Made by a program: the position numbers and the translations under genes. A DNA stretch of 64,000 nucleotides from Malurus cyaneus samueli (lineage: Eukaryota; Chordata; Aves; Passeriformes; Maluridae), in assembly GCA_009741485.1 (NCBI GenBank), contig CM019219.1, forward strand, positions 7,569,081 to 7,633,080. The letters run 5' to 3'. Below, in pieces: positions 33,424 through 44,860 of this stretch. Under the pieces are notes generated by a model that saw nothing but the letters and a program-made list of their open reading frames with translations, was not told the DNA's origin and did not search any database. Within the stretch, counting starts at the first letter, position 1, and the number at the start of each line of letters is the position of its first letter.

Positions 33424-34491
33424 ATGAGGTTTTCCCACACGTGGCCCGGTTTGGTTGCTCATAACCTACTTGGTCGGGCTTTAAGAGTTTGGACTGATTT
33501 TTTTTTTTCCGTGCAGAATAGTTGCTTCAGGAAGAATATATATTGGAAATTTCTGCCAAGACAGAGAGGTCTTTTTCTCAGAGTGAATTTACAGGAAAAT
33601 ACATTATTTTTGCCCCTGTTAAATCTTACAAAGATTTTATTGAAAAATATTTTTTTACTTCAGTGCTTTGGTATTTGTAGGGAAAGTTTCTGCTCTAGAG
33701 GTATTATTGTTAACCCTCTCTTCTTTCCTGTTGGGTCAAACTGGAAACTTGCTAAAAAGAGCAATCTCTTCAGACATGCTGGAGATTGGCAAAGGATATC
33801 TCAGAAGTTGGACAGGATTTTACCTATAAATATATCAGCTGAGGTGTTCCTGCATGATAAAACAGGGAGCTGGGAAGCAAAAAGTTTCTATTTCTGCTGC
33901 CCAGGCAAGGACATGGCCCAAAGAAGAGCTGGAGAGGTGCTTTGGGAAGAAACTTCAAGTTTAACTCACAGAAATCCTCCTCTGAGATGGAGATATCATC
34001 CTCCAGATGCAACAGCTCCCCTTGCCCATCCCCAAATCTCAAACTGGAATATCTGGGAGTGTAAGATGAGCTCAGGAGGGTCAGGGACAGCCTGCCCCAT
34101 ATCTCAAGTCCATAACCTTTATCAGCAATGGAAGGAATCTCATGAGCAAGTGCAGGGGGTGGCAGGAACATCTGGTACCTCTCGCTCGCTGTCGGATGTC
34201 GTGCGGAACCACGTCAGGGACACAGCTGTGCTGCACACACACAGCTCAGCGGGCAGGACCCACCTCAGGGTGGGAAAAAAGGAGAGGAAAGAGGGAGAAA
34301 ATGAAGAAAAATATGGGGAAATGAAAAGGGAAATGGGAGGAAGGCAAGGCAAGGCATGGCGAATCTTTTTTGGAAAAGTGGTGGTTCATCGCAGCCAAGC
34401 AATGAAACAAATCCTTGGAAAAACACCCCTTGCAGAAACACCCTGCCTGTGGTGCACCAGCAGTGCTCCTCACGAGGCAGATTGGGTTTAA
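33424..34491 (+). other. Longest open frame (355 codons), no recognised homology
   Basis: An ATG at 33424 follows an in-frame TAA at 33412 and the frame runs to 34491. The first third is rich in Phe, Leu and Ile. Residues 1-110 give hydrophobic stretches but no clean signal peptide. Residues 180-280 are mixed and 285-315 are Lys/Glu/Gly-rich, from a purine tract. I recognise no domain or transposon protein. Length is unusual for chance at this composition, but there is no splice, polyadenylation or homology evidence. Most likely non-coding; a lncRNA frame or lineage-specific gene cannot be excluded. Confidence 0.2.
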
Positions 34492-36759
34492 ATGGAGACA
34501 AAAGGGGCAAGATGCAGCGGAAAACGGGAAGGAGGGAAAGGAAGGTGCAAAGGGAAAGAGACTGTCAGAGCACTGAGTTTTTGCAGGCTCTCCTCGACCC
34601 AGATAATCAGCAGAGCTCAAGCTGACAGCAGGGGATTTAAACACTTATAGGGGGAGCTCAGCTGGGTGTCTCAAGGGAAAAAGGGTTGGGAAATGCAGTT
34701 CTGTAGAAAAGACAGAGAGAGAGAGAAAAGAGCTGTTAAGCAGTGAGAGAGACATCTGCAGCATAGCTGTTCATTTTGGTTACTCTGCTCTGAGCTGGCA
34801 ATGGGAACGCACGAGAAACCATCCTCGGCATCCTGATTGTCTCAAGAAGAGACAAAGGAAAGGGCCTTGGAAGAAAGCACAACTCAGACAGGCACCAGCA
34901 GCCCAAGTCCTGGGCTGATCTCAGGTACCAGAGATGCCAGATTGCAGGAAGGGACATCCCAAGCCCTGCAAACTGATCAAAGATGGTGCCCACAGGCCAC
35001 TGTTCCTGCTTTAGTCTTCTGTACCCTTATGGAAGGCCAGGAAGGATTCAGAGAGGCAAAATCCAGGGCACAGTGTCTTAGGAGGGATGCTAAAACAAGC
35101 CACTTGTGAAATCACTTATAAGTAGGATGAGAAATGGGCCCTTCCAGCCACCATCTGACAAGGGAAGCTCTTCTGTGGCAGAGCTCCATAATAAAAGTAA
35201 TGTAAATTTTGACAGATAAATGATTGTTTACTTAGAGATGGAATCAATGTCTTAATTGGTTAATAGGCATACTGACATTTTTTGAGAATATGGACATGTC
35301 TGCAAGGTAGAGAAAATACTTGCAGGACCTCTGAAAGCTGTTTACCCCCCTGAAACTGCACCCTGGCTGAAGGGAAATTCTCTGTTCCTTTGGTAGCAAT
35401 GGCAATGGGGATGTTCATCCTGTTCCTGCCCTGCCCACTACCATTTATGTCCTATTGAATATCCTCTGATGACTTCTGGAATAATTTCCTTTGCAAAAAA
35501 CAATGGGGTTGAAGAACAGGTTAAAAATGGAGACACCAATCCTAGGATATTTTTTTCAAACAGCTTTTTATTTTATTACCTCTTTAAGCATATCTTTTAA
35601 AGTATAATTTTTAAGAATACAGGTTCATACATGGCATTCAGGATCCACTATGCAAGTGAATCCAGACAGGATTTTTCTCACATTTCTCTGCTGCAACAAT
35701 AATATACAACTCACACATGCTCTAAAGACAAACTTTGCAGAAGTACTGGACAAAGACAGAAGAATTTACACACACACATGCACAGTTAATTTGCTGCTTG
35801 CAAAGGAAATTAATGCTTTATTGCTTGTCCTTTCTCTAGGTCAAATTACTCCACAATGCTCATTAAAATGACTTTTTCCGCTTAGGGTGTTATAAGGAAG
35901 AAAAACCCAAGTGCACAGTGACCACAGTCTGTTAGAGGATTACAGAAGTATTTGGGAACAGCAGCTGAGATTTGCAGCAGAGTTGCTGTGCACACACAGG
36001 CTGGGGCATCCCAAACTCTCTCCAGCCCTGCAATGGGGGCAGGATTGGAGCCTGCAGTGGGTGGGAGGTTCCTCTGTGCCCCTGCAGCCTGAAGGGTGTG
36101 TGGCTCACCCTCAGGGCTGGTGGAACACCCTGTGAATGTGACCCACAATGCTGTTCTTTAAACACACATTTATAAAGTACAAATTTGCCAAAATGCTTTT
36201 GCAAGCAGGACTTCCACCTGCCCGAAATACCATGGATCAGGTCTCAGCACTCATCCTGACACTGGCTGTGCACTATCCCAGCCTTTGCTGGCCACCTGTT
36301 GGGCTCAGCCTCTCAGTACCACTGTAAATGTGTTTTGCCTGTCAGTGGGGTCAGCCAGTTTTCATGCCACAAGAAGGGAAGTAATCCATTTAACAAAAGC
36401 AACACATTTTTATAGTTTCTGGAAGCACTTCTGTTGCAAAAACCATAAGATGAAGGAGCAGGAGGGGGCAGTCCTAAGTCATTTTTCAAGCAGCGGGCCT
36501 TTTCTTTTGATAGGTGTTTGTGGAACCCCAATCTTTCAACACTACGTATCCTAAAATATATTAAAATGCATTGCATTGCAGCTAGTTAGGGTTTGTATTG
36601 TCTCCTTGCTTGAGTTGCTTACACTGGTGCCTATTGATACGATGTGAATATGATGTGAATCACAGGTGCTGTGTCCATTCCCCATCCCCAAAAGGCCTTG
36701 GCATTGCTCTTCCCTGCTCAGCTCCTTTCCAAGGTTAGGTTGGGGTAATATCATACAGA
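34492..36759. other. Unique non-coding sequence
   Basis: No supported gene or transposon. A (GA)n-like stretch lies near 34711-34728. Open frames under 95 codons. Confidence 0.55.
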
Positions 36760-37090
36760 TCACCTTCTTGGTTTAAGATTTTTTCTATATTTTAGTGATT
36801 GAGGCATCTTCTCATCTTGGTCCCTGGTGTCCATTAAGGTTTCTCCTGGTGGTACCCCACATGGGCATGACAGCATCCATACAAGGAGTGAGTGAGAGAC
36901 TAAGTTTATTCTGCCAAATAGTTTAAACCAGATTAAACACATACTGCCCAATCCTATGATAAAGTAAACCAGATTAAACACATACTGCCCAATCCTATGA
37001 TAAAGGATTACCACTATTCCTCTTGCCTCCGACTTTAAAACCCTTTACTCTAAAACTGCACTATTGGGGCAGGAGGTTTGGAACAGCAAG
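36760..37090 (-). repeat. Possible LTR-like fragment (weak)
   Basis: Read on the minus strand, a tandemly duplicated AT-rich segment is followed by AATAAACTTAGTC and then CACTCACTCCTTG, a layout like an LTR U3 repeat followed by a polyadenylation signal and R/U5. No family is recognised, and neither target-site duplication nor a matching second end is visible. Confidence 0.2.
36924..37005. repeat. Perfect 41-bp tandem duplication
   Basis: Positions 36924-36964 and 36965-37005 are identical (each begins TAAACCAGATTAAACACA and ends CCTATGATAAAG). No divergence between the units suggests a recent origin or an assembly artefact. Confidence 0.97.
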
Positions 37091-37989
37091 CTCTTATTTT
37101 GGGGTAGAAGAGCACACACACAAGGAATTAATTCATCAGTAGTTAATCTGGAATGATGTCATGTGAAGACAACTTCCATTTCTAAGCCTGTGACAAATAT
37201 GGGGGAGAGGGGAGAAGAGACTGTGAAGTATCTTTAATTCCTTTTTCTCCTACTCCCTGCATCCTGCAGCAGCTCTATCCATCCTATCCAGCTCTATCCA
37301 GAGAAACCCACAGCTGCCTCTGGCTCTCCAGGCAGGTGGTGGTTGTGGGCACATCTCTGGAATGGCCACCCAAGCCAGGAACAAGGCAGCTGTAAAAGGG
37401 AGAGTTTTTTTGCAGTGTCTCAAGTACGCTGGGCTCATCTGCTCCAGGATAGAGGTACTTGGGGGGCTGATTTTGTTCCTCCCCGGCCCTGTGTGCTTTG
37501 GAAGAGCCCCAGGAAGAAACAAAGCTGCTGGTGTGGAGGCAGCCGGCTCTATCTGTGTTTACAAGTCGAGGGGGACTTTTGTGCACAGCTACCTACCTCC
37601 CTGCAAGGGAAGGCTGCTCACACAATGGGGACCTAACAGACTGCATCTGTTTTGTCTTAGTCTAAAGCATTCCTTTCTGGTGCTAACTGGGAACAATTTA
37701 GCTGGAATTTCCAATTGAAATGAGCTTTCAAACTTCTATATTGACAATTTGAGTTCTTCTCAGGCAGGGGATCTGCCCTGTGTTTTACAAACCAAATCTC
37801 TGTATTTTTACTAGTTTTTACTTTGACCCAATCTATTACTCTAAAGTGCTGTTCTTTTACTCCAACATGGATTTCAATGCACTGCCACAGAGGGTACCCA
37901 GTAAAAATTTGTTGAAAATTATAGGCACTCACTGACTTTCCTTATAAATATAAGTTAAATAAACTTCTTTAAAATTAAGACAGCCAGTA
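37091..37989. other. Unique non-coding sequence
   Basis: No supported gene or repeat. A GC-richer part lies at 37240-37620; frames up to 118 codons lack domains. Confidence 0.55.
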
Positions 37990-38135
37990 AGCTTCGGCAG
38001 GTGGGTGGCTAAGAATATGAGCCAATTTGTGATAAACAAGGGATGGACACACCACAAGGAAGTCACACTGGTGGCTAGGGTACAGCCGAGATAGAATTTA
38101 ACCCAGATCTCCTAAACTGCATCCCAGGCTTAAAG
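37990..38135 (-). repeat. MIR/CORE-SINE-like fragment
   Basis: CAAGGAAGTCACACTGGTGG and TTTAACCCAGATCTCCTAAA followed by CATCCCAGGCTTAAAGT match from memory the stretch 'gtcacacaggaagt..gaacccagatctcctgagtcccagg' in old amniote SINEs (reverse complement of the MIR head and core). Diverged, with approximate ends. Confidence 0.6.
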
Positions 38136-38574
38136 TGAGCTGTGATTCCTCAGTCTGGGTAAAAACAGGATATATCAGTCTTGTAAGAATAAATATGTCA
38201 AAGAAACAGAGGTGCCTGGGGATAGGTGACTTAGAAAAATAATACGAGCTCAGAAGGAAAGGTAAAATCTGTGAAGGAGAGGGAGAAAAGGAGAAAATTG
38301 GCTGCAGATGTAAAGGGAGTGAAGACAAAGGTGAAGTAAGGCCTTCCTTTAACTGATTCATAAGTTTTTGGATGTCTCTCATGATGTGGAGCCTTCAGGT
38401 GTCAATCTAGTCTTCCTCCCGGAGCAGGATGTGATGACATTCTAAAAAGTCTTGCTTGTTCACTAAGGATCCCTTTGTCCAGAGCTTGGTAAAGCCACTC
38501 CTCCTAAACAGAGAAACCAAATGGCTTGGAGTGCTTCCTTCTCCCTGCTCTGCAGCGCTTTTCTCTTCATGTGA
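38136..38574. other. Unique sequence upstream of a CR1 copy
   Basis: No gene recognised. Purine-rich on the + strand at 38235-38340. Confidence 0.55.
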
Positions 38575-39391
38575 ATATCATTATTGATGATCTGGATGAG
38601 GGGTTGAGTGTCCCCTCAGCAAGTTGAAAGATGTCACCCAGTCAGGTGGGAGGGTTGATGTGCTGGAAGGCAGGAAGGCTCTGCAGAGGGCTCTGGACAG
38701 GCTGGATCCATGGGCTGAGGCCATTTGTAGGGGATTCAGCAGGACCAGGGGCTGGGTCCTGCACTTGGGACACAGCAATTAAGTGCTACAGGCTGGGGGC
38801 AGAATGGCTGGAAAGTGGCTCTCCAGAAAAGGACCTGGGTCGACTGTGGCTGAACACGAGCCAGTTGTGCCCTGGTGGGCAACAAGGCCGATGGCACCTG
38901 GCCTGTACCAGCAAGAGTGTGGCCAGCAGGAGCCGGGCAGGGACTGTCCCCCTGTGCTCGGCCCTCAGCAGGTCTCACCTTGAACCATGTGTAATTTTGG
39001 GTTCCTCACTACAGGAAAGACATTGTGGGGCTGGAGGGTGTCCAGAGAAGGGCAATGGTGAAAGCTCTGGAGCACAAGTCTGGTGAAGAGTGGCCTAAGG
39101 GAGCTGGGGGTGCTCAGCCTGGAGAAAAGGAGGCTCAGGGGGGCCCTTACTGCTCTCCACAACTCCCTGAAAGGGGCTTGTAGCTAGGTGGGGGTTTAGA
39201 CTGGGTATTAGGGACCACTGTCTCACTGAAAGGGTTGTCAGACCTTGGGATGGAGTCACCACCCCTGCAGTGTTCCATCTAACGGTGTGTGGATGTGGCT
39301 CCTGGGGACAAGGTTTACTGGTGCTGGGTTGATGGCTGGACTCGATTGATTCAAAGGTCCTTTGCCACCTAAATGATTCTACGATTTTATG
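38575..39391 (+). mobile_element. CR1 LINE, 5'-truncated, with ORF2 C-terminus and 3' UTR
   Basis: It begins within the reverse-transcriptase region, reading IIDDLDEG. After frame changes it gives GAEWLESGSPEKDLGRLW and SVASRSRAGTVPLCSALSRS, corresponding to the CR1 ORF2 stretches 'LGxEWLESxPxEKDLGVLV' and 'SVASRTREVIVPLYSALVRP'. The 3' UTR follows, and the copy ends with ATGATTCTACGATTTTATGA, a mutated CR1 terminal repeat. Frameshifts and substitutions show it is inactive. 5' truncation is typical of CR1. Confidence 0.95.
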
Positions 39392-39659
39392 AACTTTACA
39401 TTCCTTCCCTCCCTGTTTTAAGGCTGACTGCTGCACGAGGAGCATGGCTGCTGCGCTGTCACTTTCTGCCCTGTCCTCAGAGCAGATTGTTTGCAGTCTC
39501 TGCTTAAAACCTGTGGGCCTGAAGGGTCATGTTCCCCTCAAGTCCTGCCCTGGGACCTCACTCCAATGAGTTCTGCAGCTGTGCCAGAGAGTCCCAGGCT
39601 CCTGCCTAATTCACTACCCACATGTGCAGGGAGAAAAAAAGAACTGCTTCCCCTTGCCA
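39392..39659. other. Short unique spacer
   Basis: Nothing recognised between the CR1 3' end and the following AT-rich block. Confidence 0.5.
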
Positions 39660-39990
39660 AAAAAATTAAATAAGTCATCGGCATCAATCACTCGCTAACA
39701 TGCACATTTTAATTCTCAAACAGCTTCATTTAGAGTGTTTTAATATAGAACAGCCTGACAGAAACAATGCCTCCTAAATAGCTGTATGGGACTCTTTAGT
39801 CAATAGTACATACAGTAAATATTTATTATAACGTAACACAGGTTCTGTTTGTTTCTGCTTGTTTTTGCTTTTTATACTTTGCATTTGATGTGAGTGGGAG
39901 ACACACCAAATATTGTAAATATTTATAAAGTATTCAGATTTGATATTATTTGCTCAGGTACAAATGGCTCCAGTTACTAGACTGTCACAA
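39660..39990. promoter_or_regulatory. Weak candidate conserved non-coding block
   Basis: AAGTCATCGGCATCAATCAC, ACATTTTAATTCTC, CAATAGTACATACAG and repeated TAAATATTTAT in complex AT-rich sequence with a few CpGs. No repeat similarity. Regulatory role is a guess from composition. Confidence 0.3.
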
Positions 39991-42699
39991 ATGAGAAAAC
40001 CACAAATACAGAGCAACTCTGAATGAAAACACAGTGGAAACATGACATAACCACATCTACGGACTGCAGTAAACATTCCTCACGAGAAGGAACTAAATAA
40101 AGGTGCAAATATCTTTTTAAAGAGCTGTTTTGGCAGATATTTTAGAGACATCAACTTAGTGACAGGGGTTTTGTTCCCCACCTTCTAAGTGTCACTAAAA
40201 TATCTTAAGTCTAAACTTCCATGCAATTAGCTTTTGGCTATTTTGTTTTTAAAGAAAACCTCACCCTGGAGAGTGTAGATAGATGGATGAGATGGGATTC
40301 TTTTTTTAAGACTTTCAGTCTTCCCTTGCAAAATAAACATCCCTTTAGATAAGTTCCCTGAGGAGTCTCGAATTATTTTTTTTGTGTAAGACAGATGATG
40401 TGGAGGGTCACAGACCTGCTGTCATTCCAAATTCAATTGTGGGGACACTAGCAGACAGGTCCTCTTAGTCAACATGTTATGGTTACCTTAGTGACTTAGT
40501 CCATTTCTGATGCCTGTGAACCTTTTACCATTTCAGCTGGAACCTCCTTAGGCCAGGGATGAATCAGACAACCTGGCACTGAGCTCTCTTGTGCAACGGC
40601 ACTTTGGCCATGCCAGGAGAGATCCCTCTCCAGTGTCCTTGGAGCCAGCCCAGCATTGTTGCCTCCTGGCCTTCCTCAACTTCCCATCCCTGGGCTCCAA
40701 GCACACTGACCCCAACGAAGACAAGGCCAATGTCCCTCACTGTGTGACAGGACACCGCAGGTTCACGCGACCAATTCGCCGCCCTGCTCCATCTGGGGGC
40801 ATTCCCACTCTTATGGTCTTGCTTTCTCAATCCATCACAATTACTTTTGTCTACAGTTTTAATGAACCATGATTCAGAGGGATTTTTCTAAGGCTGGTTG
40901 GTTTGAGTCATAACCAAGGATCTGAAATGCAGACAAAATTTCTGGCTGGTTTGTGTTTCATCCTGAGCTATTTCCCCAGTGCAAGTTTGTCTTTTATACT
41001 TGCACAATCAATAATTTTTCCTCACTGATCATACTTGGTATATCATTTATTTCCGTTGAATAACCCCTCTGGATAAAGCATGATGAAGTAAATACTGAAG
41101 ACAAACACAGAAAACATCTGGAATATGTTTTTTCACTCCAGACGATTCATCATTTCAAAATGTACTGTGGGCTGAACTGGTAGCTCAAACAAGACTAGGT
41201 ATTGATAATATTTTTCCACCATTTTTGTTATTGTTCTTTATTATAATAAAGTTCTGGTTTTCCACTCACTGGAAACTCTTATTTTACAGTTTTTCCCATG
41301 GTATAGTAAAAGAAATGTATTATTGGCATGGCCTGTAGTTCAAGGTCTTTGACATTTCTTTTTTCAAATGCATCCCTTACAAGGGCCAAAAAAGAAGTTA
41401 ATAAAAGCATTAAAACCACCTGTGAGTAATCATTTCAATGCCACATTTAAATTAACGATAAGTAATCCACACCTTCAAAAAATCCTGACTGACATGTAGG
41501 TTTGCTTTCTGCCCTTCCAAACTATGGGCAAAGTACTAAAAATAAAGTGAAATAGCACTCAGGTGCTAAACAGATTATGACTCACAGCTGGAAGCAAAGA
41601 AATTGCAGCTCTATCCCAATTACACTAATTTAATTGGGTGTTAAAAGAATCCTTGCTTCCCAACAGTAGTAGCCAAGGTTGTACACATCTAACAGGTAAG
41701 GGAGCCATCTCTAATTTTTTTGTTTTGTTTTGTTTTAAAAGGTTCTCCTGGTGCTGGTAGAAAGGCCTCCTCCACAGAGGATTTTTTTCATGTGAAATTA
41801 GTACATAACAGTAATGTTTGTGTAACAGCAGAGCAATGCCTTCATGTAGGAGATCTGACACTGCTACTGCTGGGGCAGAGGCTCTGTGCTAGAACAGAAG
41901 GGGTCAGGATAGTTTCAGTTTATCCTCTCCACCCCCCAAGTTTCCAAAGCTGAAACCAACCCCTGGTGTGAATAACAAGGGCTTTGTGACAGGCTTTGCC
42001 ACCTTTGGGCACAGGGGCATTGCTGCCTTTTCCTGCTCAGAAAATGAGGGTGATGACACTGGGCAGAGTCCCAGCACCCAAAGCAGGTGATTACTCATCC
42101 CCAGCCCATCCCACAGATTCTGCAGAGGGTGATGAGCCTTGTCAAAGCCCCAAAGGGGCTGTGAGGACCTTTAAACCCACCCAGCATGGAGGCTTTCTGC
42201 GGTGGTGTGGGCAGAAGCAGCAGCCCGTAACCCCGCTGGCCTGGGAAGCCAGGGAGCAGAGAGCTGAAGGCAGGATGCGATTTCCCGCTGGGTGGAAGAA
42301 AAGGGAATTACTTCCTCCCTGGGAATACCCTCCTGAGGCTTTTTCCTTCCCCTTTGGTAAAGATGAAAGAAACACGGTGCACCTCCTGTGCTGAAGAGTT
42401 CCCATTCCTCCCCAGCCTTCCTCTCCTTCTCCTTCCGCTCAGCCTCCCAAAAACAGAGCCACTGGTGAGGGGAGTCAGTAAGGAAATAGCAAAGGCTGTG
42501 GAGAGGGAAGCTGTGCTTTTGCTGAGCCCCTGGAGTGAGCCTGGCAGAGGGATCAGTCAGGAGCCACCACTGCAGCCCACAAGGAGCCACCTCCTGGCCC
42601 AGCACCCCTCCTTTCTGAACACCTCCCATCAGCAGACATCACCCCAGGAGCCCCCACAAGCATCACCTGCCTTTGACCTGAGGGGAGAGTGTGTTTCAG
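39991..42699. other. Unique non-coding sequence
   Basis: No supported gene. AT-rich to 41.7 kb, then GC-richer. Frames of 132-166 codons at 42.0-42.85 kb overlap one another on both strands and show no domain. Confidence 0.55.
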
Positions 42700-43130
42700 G
42701 GATTTCCTTTCGAAATATAATAAGCAAAGGTTGCTCTGGCCATGCACATAATGAGTTTGGCACCAGGGGAGCGCGTGTTTCTCTTTGCCTTTGGTTCCTG
42801 CAGACCCAGGCTCCTCATCGCCTGCGAGATCGTGGCTGTGCCTGTGTCTCGTAGCCGCAGTGTCCTTTTAAACTGCCTCCTCTCTGTGATCTGCACATCC
42901 AAGGGGAGCCTTCTCTCACCAAAGTCGCAGCCTTGTGTTGTGACAATTTCCATTGTGCCAGATGCTTCTCCTTCAGCTTGGGGTTGGGCTGCGGCGGAAG
43001 AGAACAGCCCGAAACACTTTTCATTAATTCTTTCACAATATAAATAGCAGCAATCAAACTTTCTGTATCGCTGTCTAAGGGGAATAAATAGCTTCAAGGC
43101 CACATGATTTTTTTTAAAACCCCGAAAATA
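42700..43130. promoter_or_regulatory. Candidate conserved non-coding block
   Basis: Complex sequence with many isolated CpGs (GAGCGCGTG, CATCGCCTGCGAGATCGTGG, CTCGTAGCCGCAG) next to CACATAATGAG, CACAATTTCCATTGTG (near-palindrome at about 42942) and CATTAATTC. CpG retention above the surroundings supports function. No coding signal. Confidence 0.35.
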
Positions 43131-43149
43131 AGAATGTCTTTAAAATAAT

Positions 43150-43425
43150 AATAAAAACAATATTTTTTTTTTAATACCGCTAATGCAGAGATTCTGCTGA
43201 CAAATTATATATAAATGAGATGTCAGTAGAGAAGCAGAATTATGGAAATGAAAGACCTCGGAAATCAATGTGGGCTCCGAACCCGGCGGGGCGGCGGGCG
43301 GCGGGACGGAAGGTGGCACTGCAGCCTAACGAGAGCCGAGCGTGTCTGCCTGCATAAAGCACCGCGCTTATCGCTTGTTTATCATTCCCGAGCTAAAGGG
43401 CTAACAAGTTTAACCATATAAAAAA
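43150..43425. promoter_or_regulatory. Candidate conserved block around a GC-rich spot
   Basis: Left part: ACCGCTAATGCAGAG, GAATTATGGAAATG. Centre: the GC-rich spot. Right part: CTAACGAGAGCCGAGCG, GCATAAAGCACCGCGC, TATCGCTTGTTTATCATTCC (FOX-like) and GCTAACAAGTTTAACC. CpG-rich against an AT-rich setting and directly followed by a T-rich tract. Enhancer or silent CpG-island remnant. Confidence 0.4.
43285..43309 (+). other. G-quadruplex-capable sequence
   Basis: Six GG to GGGG runs separated by single or double bases (GGCGGGGCGGCGGGCGGCGG, then GACGG). Two-tetrad folding is easy; a three-tetrad form would need mixed loops. Five CpGs overlap it. Confidence 0.6.
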
Positions 43426-43429
43426 ATAT

Positions 43430-43456
43430 CTTTTTGGGTTTCTTTTTTTTTTTTAC

Positions 43457-43487
<31 letters not shown>

Positions 43488-43552
43488 TTTGTCTCTTTGT
43501 CGGGTTTTTTGGTTGTGTGTTTTTCTTTCTTTCTTTTTTTTTTTTTTTGAAT
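43430..43552. repeat. Long T-rich tract
   Basis: T runs of 14 to about 28 interrupted by AC, CTTTC and GGG. Its length makes indel errors likely, so coordinates beyond it could shift in a better assembly. Confidence 0.95.
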
Positions 43553-44487
43553 TCGCAGATCAAGCTAAAATTAATGGGAAAGCAGGCGAATCATTTAAGA
43601 AAACAAGAGTGAGAAATACAAATAGAGATGTGGTCTGGTTTATGCACGCACACAAAACCTAAACAAACATGAAACCTTTCGTTGAGGAGAGCAGAAAAAT
43701 CTAAGAATTACAGCATGTTGTCACAGTCACCTATCTCTGTGCATACGGTATTTTTTTTAACAACTATCATAAAAAATGGTTTTTAAAATAGCAGTGAGGA
43801 TTTCCCATAGGCTACAGTCATACTGATATATTCGTTTTAGATTTGTCTTTATTTTCAAACCTTGTTCTACATTTCCCCCAAATACTTTGTTACAGCATCC
43901 TTATTTTTTCTTTCACAAATAAGGGACAGTAGACATTCAGAGTAATGAAGAAAAACACTCTTGACTCCGCTTACTTCCCACTGAGAGCCAATACACGACA
44001 TTGAATAGACGACCCACCAGAAAGAGAATAATTTTTTATTAGGTTTCAACTTCCTAAAATTGAAATAGTTCCAGTGTTCAAAAAAATCCTTATCCTTCAC
44101 CAAAAAAAGAACAGATGAAGTCCAGCTTTTGCTTTGTGCTTGGTTCACAGCATTCTTATATTTATAAAAACAGCTTTAAAAAATACTGGGATATACTTTC
44201 TAAACTTAAAAACATATATCTATCTTATAATTGTTTTCCCAGAATTTCCATTGTTTGATGTATGAGATATCATGAGGATAATAATTTAGGGCCTGATCCC
44301 GTTAGTTTTTCCTCAGAGAAATACTGTTCTTCAGCATATTTTTATTTTTTTCCTGGGTCTGAAGAATTTTCAGGTAGGAGAATCTTCAAGAGGACTGGGT
44401 AGTTGTGGGTCAGACAGCAATCCCGGTGGACTGCCATGAAGATGGGAAAAATAAAGAAGCAAAAACCTAACATGTTCTCTCTTTGCG
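43553..44487. other. AT-rich unique sequence
   Basis: No supported gene. GGGCCTGATCCCGTT at 44290 resembles the start of old amniote fold-back repeats, but too little matches to call one. Confidence 0.5.
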
Positions 44488-44860
44488 TGGGGGAGAGACG
44501 GGGAGACGGAACGGGAGCGAAAGGAAGATTTGGAAGAGCTGGCGTAAGCGATGGGCGAAAAAAAAAAAAAAGGGACGGCCGGAGGAAAGAGGCGAGGAAA
44601 AGGGAACAGAAAAAAGGGGCAGAACTGAGGAAGAAAAAAAAAGTGGCGAAAAGAAGGTGGGAATAATAAAAGTGGGGGAAAGGGGATGCGGGAGGGGGGT
44701 GAAAAGGGAAATAGCAGGAGAAAAGAGCAGAAATATACTGACGGTGTCCGGTGAGAAAGGAAAAATATGGACAAAAAAAAAGAAAACAAAATCCATTGAC
44801 GCGCACGAGGGGAAGGGAATATCTATTTAGGAGTGAAAAAAACAAAAAAAAAAAAAGGCA
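44488..44860 (+). repeat. Purine-rich, CpG-retaining tract
   Basis: The + strand is overwhelmingly A/G. It includes an A14 run, GGGGAGACGGAACGGGAGCG, GGAGGAAAGAGGCGAGGAAA and GCGGGAGGGGGGTGAAAAGG, with a dozen or more CpGs. The 139- and 237-codon minus-strand frames here are Phe/Ser/Pro-rich artefacts. Such mirror-like purine tracts can form triplex DNA and bind GAGA-type factors. Confidence 0.7.

Noticed and set aside
38631..39086. 151-codon + strand frame as a gene
   Set aside because: It is a frameshifted piece of CR1 ORF2, annotated as part of the mobile element.
42757..42776. CTCF-like GCACCAGGGGAGCGCG
   Set aside because: Spacing differs from the CTCF core by an extra base; not strong enough to call.
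42171..42854. 152- and 166-codon frames on opposite strands
   Set aside because: Mutually overlapping, low-information translations without domains.
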